From positions 1 through 14,875 of the forward strand of contig CAYPET010000032.1 in NCBI GenBank assembly GCA_964409905.1: a stretch of 14,875 nt of DNA, read 5' to 3'. The notes beneath the pieces are model-generated. The model was not told the DNA's origin, did no database searches, and worked only from the letters and a program-made list of their open reading frames with translations. Positions 1 through 6,204 of the stretch are shown piece after piece; position 1 is the first letter of the stretch, and every line of letters starts with the position of its first letter. Made by a program: the position numbers and the translations under genes. The stretch comes from JAGNRR01 sp964409905. GTDB taxonomy: Bacteria > Bacteroidota > Bacteroidia > Chitinophagales > Chitinophagaceae.

Positions 1-80
1 ACCGTTTTTGCATTTAAATAAGTATTTTGCTATATGAAAAATCAGTGGAAATATAACCGCTACTGCTCATACACTAGACC

Positions 81-269
81 GATTGGAGGAATCCCTCTGC
101 CAAGCTTGGCTGTCTTTTGCGGTCAGCGACCGCGACAGCCCCTACGCTCAGGGCTCCCTCCAATCCGCTCAAGGCTTCACGCACTAAGCTAGGTGGCGCC
201 CTGCGGGACTACACCTATCTTAGGCTTAAACGCAATTACTCCCTACGGTAACTGCGTGAAGCCTTGAGC
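81..269. repeat. Nested inverted-repeat element (multi-stem, unknown family)
   Basis: This stretch is more GC-rich than its flanks and folds almost completely on paper. Seen directly: a 9 bp inverted repeat (81-89 with 157-165); a 12 bp perfect palindrome GCCAAGCTTGGC (99-110); a 13 bp stem 108-114 plus 119-124 with 128-133 plus 134-140, with a TTTT bulge and AGC loop; a 17 bp perfect inverted repeat GCTCAAGGCTTCACGCA (167-183) with 253-269; and, starting at the next base, a 12 bp stem 184-195 with 212-223 (one mismatch), capped by CCC-TGC-GGG (199-207). A near direct repeat CGCTCAGGGCTC / CGCTCAAGGCTT (145-156, 166-177) is also present. There is no T-tract beside the stems, so it is a poor intrinsic terminator. 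It could be a REP/MITE-like dispersed repeat or a structured RNA; I cannot assign a family. The rest of 1-369 shows nothing convincing apart from the hairpin at 309-327. Confidence 0.75.
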
Positions 270-308
270 CGTTAGCAGGAAATTAGACTAAAGTTTATAC
301 CTATCTGA

Positions 309-327
309 GTGTAGTTTACAACTACAC
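309..327. repeat. Short perfect hairpin downstream of nuoN
   Basis: GTGTAGTT, loop TAC, AACTACAC form an 8 bp perfect stem with a 3 nt loop, about 43 bp beyond the nuoN stop codon. Outer bases TATCT (302-306) and AGATA (336-340) can add 5 bp around a mismatched interior. No U-run follows on the minus strand, so a rho-independent terminator is not supported. It may stabilise the 3' end of the nuo transcript or bind a protein. The hairpin is certain; its role is not. Confidence 0.5.
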
Positions 328-369
328 CATATATGAGATAAGAAAAGGGTAAACGAAGACCTAAATTAA

Positions 370-1746
370 CTATGCTCCCAATATTAACTGCGGGAACAAG
401 CCAAGCACCACAACGAGTGCCGCATTCAAAATGAGCAAGCCTTGCTCTAGCATATCTGACTCAAAATCAGCCGGTTCGTGAGCCTCCTGAAAGTACATAG
501 CACGAATGACACGGAAATAATAATATATACTAACAGCTGCCATTAACACGGCAAACACGATAATTCCCAACCACAAACCTTGTTCCATTGCAGCAGTTAA
601 CACAAAGTACTTTGCAAAAAATCCGGACGTTACCGGAATACCAGCCAAAGAAAGCAAGCAAATCGTAGCTGTAATGGCATATATCGGCTGCGTTTTTCCC
701 AAACCACAAAAACCGTCGTAGGTGTAATCTTTTAGCTTAATCAATACTGCAAACACCCCAAGACTCGCTAGTGTATAAGAAACTGCATAATAAATTATGG
801 AGTTATCAGCCGTTTGGTTCAATGAAAAAACGGCAAACAGCATAAAACCTGCCTGTGCAATACTGGAGTACGCCAGCATGCGTTTAACGCTCTGCTGATA
901 CACGGCCGTTACATTGCCTATCAACAATGTGGCACAAATAATAATCGCCAGAGCTAATTGCCAGGTTTGACTAATTTGCCCAAAGGCTGAATGAAACAGC
1001 TGTAGAAAGCCAACAAAAGCACCTACCTTCACTATTGTGGCTATGAAAGGTGTAATAGCGGTTGGAGTACCATCATACACGTCAGCTGTCCACCAGTGCA
1101 TAGGGGCAGCCGAAACTTTAAATCCAAATGCAATGACCAGTAGCATAACACCAATCATCGGCAGTGCCGTTACCTGCCCTTGGAATGCCAAGGCAATCTC
1201 AATCAAGCCAAAAGAGCCAACGGCACCGTAAATCAAGGTGATACCCATCAGCAAAATACCGGTACTAAATGCACCCATTAAAAAATACTTCAGACTAGCC
1301 TCATTACTTTTTATGTTTTCTTTGTCGCTACCTGCCAGTATATACTGCGGAATAGATAAAATTTCAATCCCCAAAAACAAAATCAACAAATGATTATAAG
1401 TACTTAACATGAACACCCCTACCAAAATAAAAAGCATTAGCGCAAAATATTCGGCATCATTCTTCCCTACTTTGGCTATGTGTTTATTGAAAATAAGAAT
1501 GTATAAAAAGGATGCTGCACTTATCAGTACATTGAACCAGGCACTCCGCGAAGTAATACTCAACATATCATTAAAATATTGTTGACTACCTATATTGTTA
1601 ATGGTAATAAAATCGTAGGCACAAAAACCAAGCAGGATAGCAAAACTCATGATGCCTGCAATGCGCACAACTGAAGACTTGCCAGCAAGCAATCCTACAA
1701 ACATCATCATTACTCCCAATACTGCGGCGACTATTATTCCACTCAT
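370..1746 (-). CDS. nuoN: NADH-quinone oxidoreductase subunit N
   Basis: This is an antiporter-like, proton-pumping membrane subunit of respiratory complex I in the cytoplasmic membrane. The 458-residue product is hydrophobic from end to end, with about 14 predicted membrane segments. Family landmarks are visible: the TM5 glutamate in LGIEILSIP (E128), the pumping-channel lysine in FGFKVSAAP (K210), the MHWWTADVYDGTPTAITP signature (216-233), K240 in the following helix, SVKRMLAYSSIAQAG (286-300) and K379 in SGFFAKYF. Length is slightly below the E. coli protein (about 485). The ATG at 1744-1746 overlaps the nuoM stop by one base (TAATG), implying translational coupling. It is the last gene of the KLMN run, and no further minus-strand gene follows inside the window. 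Confidence 0.97.
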   Translation of the reverse strand: MSGIIVAAVLGVMMMFVGLLAGKSSVVRIAGIMSFAILLGFCAYDFITINNIGSQQYFNDMLSITSRSAWFNVLISAASFLYILIFNKHIAKVGKNDAEYFALMLFILVGVFMLSTYNHLLILFLGIEILSIPQYILAGSDKENIKSNEASLKYFLMGAFSTGILLMGITLIYGAVGSFGLIEIALAFQGQVTALPMIGVMLLVIAFGFKVSAAPMHWWTADVYDGTPTAITPFIATIVKVGAFVGFLQLFHSAFGQISQTWQLALAIIICATLLIGNVTAVYQQSVKRMLAYSSIAQAGFMLFAVFSLNQTADNSIIYYAVSYTLASLGVFAVLIKLKDYTYDGFCGLGKTQPIYAITATICLLSLAGIPVTSGFFAKYFVLTAAMEQGLWLGIIVFAVLMAAVSIYYYFRVIRAMYFQEAHEPADFESDMLEQGLLILNAALVVVLGLFPQLILGA

Positions 1747-3200
1747 TATTGCATTGTGCTTATAAGGTTAAAAATAATGTTGGGGTAAAACCCTACAATC
1801 AATATCAACATAACTACAACCGATATTGCCAATGTTTCATGCCATGCTAAATCACTAAAACGGCTGTTTTTATCCTCATCGGCAGGCCCAAACGCAACTT
1901 GTTGAATCATACGCAAGGTGTAAATCGCACCAAAAATAATGCTGAGTCCGGCAAAGATGGTGAGTCCAATGGCGAAACGTGAACCACTGGTAAATAGTGC
2001 ACTAAACATCATGAACTCGGCCGGAAAAGCGTTGGTTAGCGGTAAACTAATGTTGGCAAAAGAAATAATCACTAAAGCTGTTGTAAAAATTGGTGCAACC
2101 TTCGCTATGCCTCCCATCTCATTCAAGTCTTGCGTTCCAAATCGTTTCTCCACAACATATACCAATAACCACATGCCCAATATGTTGATTCCATGATTAA
2201 ACATTTGCATAACCACGGCATTAGCACCTATGTGCTCCTCGCCCAAAATCGGATAGCTGAACACAGCAGCACACATCAAACCAATATGGGCAATAGAAGA
2301 ATAGGCCACCAAACGCTTAATATTTTGCTGTACCAGCGCCATAGCACTAGCATATACAATACTGACAACGCTAAGTACCATTATAGCTTCTTTCCACCAC
2401 TCTGCACCCAGCTGTAACACTGGCAATAACCAAATAATGATAGCAAATAAACCCATTTTGACCATTAATGCACTTAGTACAATTGTCACGGGAGTTGCAG
2501 ACTGCTCATAAGTATCCGGTTGCCAGGTATGTAAAGGGAATATAGGCATTTTAATGGCAAAGGCCACAAAGAACAAAGCGAATAAAACAATCTGCGTTGA
2601 AACGGGTAAACTATTGCCAGTGGCTGTAAATATTTCCCACGCAAAGTTTTGTGTCACACCCTGTTGATGAATGTATATAATTCCAACCAACATAAGCAAG
2701 CTTCCAATAAAGGTGTAGATAAAGAATTTAAAACTCGTCCTAATGCGGTTAGCCCCCCCGTACATGGAACACAAGAAGTAAACCGGAATTAAGGCTAACT
2801 CCCAAAAGATGTAAAACAGAAAGGCATCATTGGCAAGAAAAACTCCGAGCAGACCCGCCTGAGACAATAACATTAAACCATAAAATCGAGCTGGTTTTTC
2901 TATTTGCTTGGCATCAATAAAAATGAAGCTAATCAAAAATACGAGTCCGGTAAGAAAAGTCATTAGAAATGCCAGGGCATGAAAGGACAAGTTTAAATTG
3001 GCACCTATAGTCGGTATCCACATAGCATTATACTGCAGATAACCCCCTTCCAAATTGTTTAATGCCAATAATGACAACACAACGGTGGCTACACTAAAAA
3101 GGATAGCTACATACCAGGATGCTGCATTATTCAACAGAAAGCTAATAATACTGCCGGCAATGGGTAAAAAAAGTAAAATGACTAATAAACTACTATCCAT
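1746..3200 (-). CDS. nuoM: NADH-quinone oxidoreductase subunit M
   Basis: This is an antiporter-like proton-pumping subunit of complex I. The frame stays open to a TTG at 3239, but the ATG at 3198-3200 is preferred: it gives MDSSLLVILLFLPIAGS, beginning directly with the first membrane helix, and a 484-residue protein. Conserved charged residues of the channel are present: E134 (IFWELALIPV), K217 (FAIKMPIFPLHTW), K248 (LMVKMG) and E395 (FPAEFMMF). They sit in the same order and similar spacing as E144, K234, K265 and E407 of E. coli NuoM. The QPDTYEQSATPVT signature lies at 227-239 and IKRLVAYSSIAHIGLM at 294-309. The start overlaps the nuoL stop by 8 bp and the stop overlaps nuoN by 1 bp. 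About 14 membrane segments are predicted. Confidence 0.97.
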   Translation of the reverse strand: MDSSLLVILLFLPIAGSIISFLLNNAASWYVAILFSVATVVLSLLALNNLEGGYLQYNAMWIPTIGANLNLSFHALAFLMTFLTGLVFLISFIFIDAKQIEKPARFYGLMLLSQAGLLGVFLANDAFLFYIFWELALIPVYFLCSMYGGANRIRTSFKFFIYTFIGSLLMLVGIIYIHQQGVTQNFAWEIFTATGNSLPVSTQIVLFALFFVAFAIKMPIFPLHTWQPDTYEQSATPVTIVLSALMVKMGLFAIIIWLLPVLQLGAEWWKEAIMVLSVVSIVYASAMALVQQNIKRLVAYSSIAHIGLMCAAVFSYPILGEEHIGANAVVMQMFNHGINILGMWLLVYVVEKRFGTQDLNEMGGIAKVAPIFTTALVIISFANISLPLTNAFPAEFMMFSALFTSGSRFAIGLTIFAGLSIIFGAIYTLRMIQQVAFGPADEDKNSRFSDLAWHETLAISVVVMLILIVGFYPNIIFNLISTMQ

Positions 3201-5103
3201 GCAAAAAGAATTGAATAATGAACAATAGCACCATTCCAAGCACCATTAAAAAAAGGTATACTCCCACCGACCCATTTTGCAACAACCGAAGTTTTTCACT
3301 GGTAAACTGGACTAACCTGCCGATTCCATTCACAGCACCATCGATGGTTTTATTCTCTACATTTTTGTAAGCAAAAGCACTAAAACGCATGAAAGGTTTT
3401 TGTATTCCACTTTCATAAGCTTCGTCAAAATACCATTTATTTTCTAGAAATTTTGCCAGACCCGTACGCTGAGCAGCGGGATTATATTTTTTAAAGGCGC
3501 CCCAAGCAAGCAATATACCCATTAAAGCAATAGCGACGGCAACCCCCATCATTAAGAACTCTGCTGTGTGGGAAAGGTGTAATACTTCAGGCGGCATAAT
3601 TAATGATTTCTCTAAAACTGGTTCCAAAAATTCCAACAATCTATGTTCACCAAGTCCAAACACCTCTGGAATACCAACAAAACCACCTATGGCCGATAAT
3701 ATAGCCAAAACGATTAAAGGAACCGTCATTAATGCAGGGCTTTCATGTAAATGACTTTTTAACTTTTCACCTCCTCTAAATTCCCCCAGGAAGGTTACAA
3801 AATAAAGTCTGAACATATAAAAAGCCGTCATTAATGCAGCCAGCATACCTAATAACCAATATACTTTGCCGAATGACCCATGCGTAAATAAATGCATCAT
3901 GATTTCATCCTTAGAAAAGAAACCACTTAAAGGTGGTATGCCAGCTATGGCCAATGTGCCAACGAGAAAAGTTATATGAGTAATTGGCATTTTTTTCTTT
4001 AACCCTCCCATCAAACGGATATCCTGTTCATTACTCATAGCATGAATAACAGAACCGCTACCCAAAAACAGTAAGGCTTTAAAGAAGGCATGCGTCATGA
4101 CATGAAATATAGCTGTGGCATAAGCCCCAACACCCAATGCCATAAACATAAATCCAAGCTGACTTACTGTAGAATAAGCCAACACTTTTTTAATATCATT
4201 TTGCTGAGTGGCAATGGATGCTGCTACCAATGCTGTTGCCAGGCCAATAAACAATATAAAGGTTTGGGCTGTTGGTGAAAAACTAAAAATGAAATGCGCC
4301 CGACTTATCATATAAATACCCGCAGTCACCATAGTGGCGGCATGTATCAAAGCACTAACAGGTGTAGGACCTGCCATAGCATCCGGCAACCATGTAAATA
4401 GCGGGATTTGAGCACTCTTCCCCATAGCTCCAATAAAAAAACAGACTGCAATGGCGGTTATATAGGCTGGTTCGGCTAGCTGACCACCAAAAGCGAGATC
4501 CTCCAAAGTGCGAAAATCAAGCATGCCAACTTTGGCAAAAATGAGGAACATTCCCATCAAAAAACCCAGATCACCTATACGATTCATTACAAAAGCCTTA
4601 CGAGCAGCCAATGCATATTCTTTTTTCTGATACCAAAATCCAATAAGCAAATACGAGCATAAACCAACACCTTCCCAACCAATAAACATGATGAGGAAAT
4701 TGCTACCCAAAACCAGTAACAACATGGAAAAAATAAACAGATTAAGATAGGCGAAATACTTGCCAAAGCCCGCATCCCCTTTCATATAACCAATAGAGTA
4801 GACATGGATTAGAAAACCAATACCCGTGATGATTAATAAAAACAGACTGGATAACTGATCCACCTGAAATGCGAACGGAATTTGTAAACGACCTACATTA
4901 ATAAAATCGTACAGATGAACAACCGTTGGTTGAAAGCCTGCTGAGCGCACCTCTTGAAATATAAATACACTCACTATAAAACTGACCAACACGGCTAAAC
5001 TTGCTATCCATCCCGCAGCCAAACCTAATTGCTTTCTACCCAATCCGGCTATCAAAAAACCTATCAACGGAAACAAGGGAACCAACCAAATATTCTCAAT
5101 CAT
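3193..5103 (-). CDS. nuoL: NADH-quinone oxidoreductase subunit L
   Basis: This is the distal antiporter-like subunit of complex I, carrying the long lateral amphipathic helix along the membrane arm. The 636 residues are close to the usual length (E. coli 613). The channel residues fall at the same numbers as in E. coli: E144 (GWEGVGLCSYLLIGFW), D178 (NRIGDLG), K229 (GAMGKSAQ), H254 (SALIHAATMVTAG), H334/H338 (FHVMTHAFFKALLFL), K342 and K399 (GFFSKDE). The LPDAMAGPTPVSALIHA signature is at 239-255. The C-terminal part (about 540-610, including NKWYFDEAYE) fits the lateral helix and is followed by a last membrane segment (615-633). The ATG at 5103 is supported by MIENIWLVPLFPLIGFL; the gene starts 10 bp after the nuoK stop. 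Confidence 0.98.
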   Translation of the reverse strand: MIENIWLVPLFPLIGFLIAGLGRKQLGLAAGWIASLAVLVSFIVSVFIFQEVRSAGFQPTVVHLYDFINVGRLQIPFAFQVDQLSSLFLLIITGIGFLIHVYSIGYMKGDAGFGKYFAYLNLFIFSMLLLVLGSNFLIMFIGWEGVGLCSYLLIGFWYQKKEYALAARKAFVMNRIGDLGFLMGMFLIFAKVGMLDFRTLEDLAFGGQLAEPAYITAIAVCFFIGAMGKSAQIPLFTWLPDAMAGPTPVSALIHAATMVTAGIYMISRAHFIFSFSPTAQTFILFIGLATALVAASIATQQNDIKKVLAYSTVSQLGFMFMALGVGAYATAIFHVMTHAFFKALLFLGSGSVIHAMSNEQDIRLMGGLKKKMPITHITFLVGTLAIAGIPPLSGFFSKDEIMMHLFTHGSFGKVYWLLGMLAALMTAFYMFRLYFVTFLGEFRGGEKLKSHLHESPALMTVPLIVLAILSAIGGFVGIPEVFGLGEHRLLEFLEPVLEKSLIMPPEVLHLSHTAEFLMMGVAVAIALMGILLAWGAFKKYNPAAQRTGLAKFLENKWYFDEAYESGIQKPFMRFSAFAYKNVENKTIDGAVNGIGRLVQFTSEKLRLLQNGSVGVYLFLMVLGMVLLFIIQFFLHG

Positions 5104-5113
5104 TTTGTTCGTC

Positions 5114-5413
5114 TTAGTTTTTAAGTCGGTTTAATATATTAATATCAACAGAAGATACCTTCCTGTACATCAGTACTATAATGGCGAGGCCGATGCTTAC
5201 CTCTGCAGCTGCCACCACCATAATAAAAAAGACAAACAGCTGGGCATTACTATCTTGATACAATGAAGAGAAGGCTACTAATAGCAAGTTTACAGCATTT
5301 AGCATAAGCTCTATGCACATTAATATCACTATCGCATTTCTTCGCATTAACACCCCCATCACTCCAATGGAGAATAGGGCTAAGGATAGATATAAATAGT
5401 ACTGTATTGGCAT
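5114..5413 (-). CDS. nuoK: NADH-quinone oxidoreductase subunit K
   Basis: This is a small three-helix subunit of complex I, homologous to MrpC, that contributes two membrane glutamates to the proton path. The ATG at 5411-5413 gives 99 residues starting MPIQYYLYLSLALFSIGVMG, matching the usual 100 or so; an upstream TTG at 5431 would add six residues and is not favoured. Visible landmarks are the RR pair (24-25), E35 in MCIELMLNAVNLL and E71 in AAAEVSIGLAIIV, corresponding to the conserved E36 and E72 of E. coli NuoK. Membrane segments fall at roughly 4-22, 28-48 and 58-82. It is the first gene of the KLMN set here. Its usual upstream neighbour nuoJ is absent: a non-coding gap of about 195 bp separates it from a DUF4294 gene. 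Confidence 0.96.
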   Translation of the reverse strand: MPIQYYLYLSLALFSIGVMGVLMRRNAIVILMCIELMLNAVNLLLVAFSSLYQDSNAQLFVFFIMVVAAAEVSIGLAIIVLMYRKVSSVDINILNRLKN

Positions 5414-5428
5414 TGCGTATAGTGTGCG

Positions 5429-5436
5429 CAAAAATA
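5429..5436 (-). promoter_or_regulatory. Weak candidate -7 box before nuoK
   Basis: Read on the minus strand this is TATTTTTG, matching the Bacteroidota sigma-A -7 pattern TAnnTTTG. It would put a transcription start about 10 nt ahead of the nuoK ATG at 5413. I see no good TTG-type -33 element about 19 nt upstream, so the match may be chance. The TTG that extends the nuoK frame is part of this box, another reason not to use it as the start. Confidence 0.25.
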
Positions 5437-5517
5437 GGGCAAGGGTGGTTAATATGCCGAATTTTTAATTGATAATTGTGCAAGAAAGTAATTCAGTAAA
5501 TGAACGATTTTCAGTCT

Positions 5518-5583
5518 TTAAACTTTGCCAGTAAAAAAGCGTTGAATCATTGCTCGGGCATTTTTTATAAACCAATACTCCAT
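5518..5583 (-). CDS. Possible 21-residue small protein between DUF4294 and nuoK
   Basis: The gap between the DUF4294 gene and nuoK contains ATG (5581-5583) followed by 20 sense codons and TAA (5518-5520). The product is MEYWFIKNARAMIQRFFTGK plus a final V. It is aromatic and basic and could form an amphipathic or membrane-binding helix. An in-frame TAA lies two codons upstream of the ATG, so it is not an extension of DUF4294 and not a nuoJ tail. I do not recognise it, no ribosome-binding site is visible, and an ORF this short can be chance. It is listed because its composition looks more protein-like than the surrounding AT-rich sequence. Confidence 0.2.
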   Translation of the reverse strand: MEYWFIKNARAMIQRFFTGKV

Positions 5584-5609
5584 CACACGTTAAGGTGCCT
5601 TATAAAAAA

Positions 5610-6155
5610 TTAATATCCATAAATACGCATTATTTTTTCAAAGTTTTTATTCTGTTCCGGTTCATACTTTTCTGCTAATCCAATTCCATAAAAATTACCC
5701 ACGCCCCTGTAATACAGCGCCTTCAAGGGTTTATTAAAGCCTTTCAAAATGTCATAAATAGTGGTGCCCAAATTGCGATTGATTGCAATAACTAAATACT
5801 TACCTTGGGTGGTGTTCAAGCTGCGCAATTTATCTTCAAAATTAATTTTTATTTCATGCTGTCTATTTTCTAGATAGCGGCGTTTTTGCCTCCGAGTCAT
5901 GGTCTTCGTTTCTTGCTCCATTTCGTAAAACATTTTTACAGCCTTGTCAAGGTAAGGTAAAATTTGTCCGACATAAAATTTCATTTGATTGAAGCGATAG
6001 GCAAGCGTGTCATTACCAAAGCGATCAGGATTTAATATAACTACTTCGTTGAGTTGAATTCGATTTGTATCCTGATAAATGGGAAAAAGCTGCTGAGCAT
6101 TCACTTCTATCGAAAGTGAACATAGTAGCAATAATATTGCTATAATCTTTGGCAT
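5610..6155 (-). CDS. DUF4294 family secreted protein
   Basis: This is a protein of unknown function belonging, by recognition of its C-terminal half, to the Bacteroidota-restricted DUF4294 family. From the ATG at 6155 it has 181 residues and a clear signal peptide (MPKIIAILLLLCSLSIEVNA, probable cleavage before QQ), so it is exported to the periplasm or envelope. The frame extends ten residues further to an ATG at 6185 (MLSFKRQNKH), but the shorter start puts the signal peptide at the N-terminus. The middle is charged and helical (EMEQETKTMTRRQKRRYLE), followed by the conserved block TQGKYLVIAINRNLGTTIYD and a tail with GIGLAEKYEPEQNK. The longer frame would begin 19 bp after pheT, so pheT co-transcription is likely. 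The biochemical role is unknown. Confidence 0.85.
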   Translation of the reverse strand: MPKIIAILLLLCSLSIEVNAQQLFPIYQDTNRIQLNEVVILNPDRFGNDTLAYRFNQMKFYVGQILPYLDKAVKMFYEMEQETKTMTRRQKRRYLENRQHEIKINFEDKLRSLNTTQGKYLVIAINRNLGTTIYDILKGFNKPLKALYYRGVGNFYGIGLAEKYEPEQNKNFEKIMRIYGY

Positions 6156-6204
6156 ATGCTTGTTCTGTCGTTTAAAAGACAACATTGTTTAACACCTGCA
6201 CATA

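Noticed and set aside
34..192. A 52-codon plus-strand ORF (MKNQWKYNRYCSYTRPIGG...)
   Set aside because: Most of it lies inside the inverted-repeat element, its second half is Arg/Pro-rich as expected from translating GC-rich repeat DNA, and no promoter or family is recognised.
3201..3239. N-terminal extension of NuoM from a TTG codon
   Set aside because: The extra 13 residues overlap nuoL and precede the natural first membrane helix; ATG at 3200 fits the family.
5250..5483. A 77-codon minus-strand frame overlapping nuoK
   Set aside because: It shares the nuoK DNA in another frame; NuoK has strong conserved residues and this frame has none.
5432..5609. Remnant of nuoJ upstream of nuoK
   Set aside because: Reading all minus-strand frames shows early stops and no NuoJ-like hydrophobic stretch.
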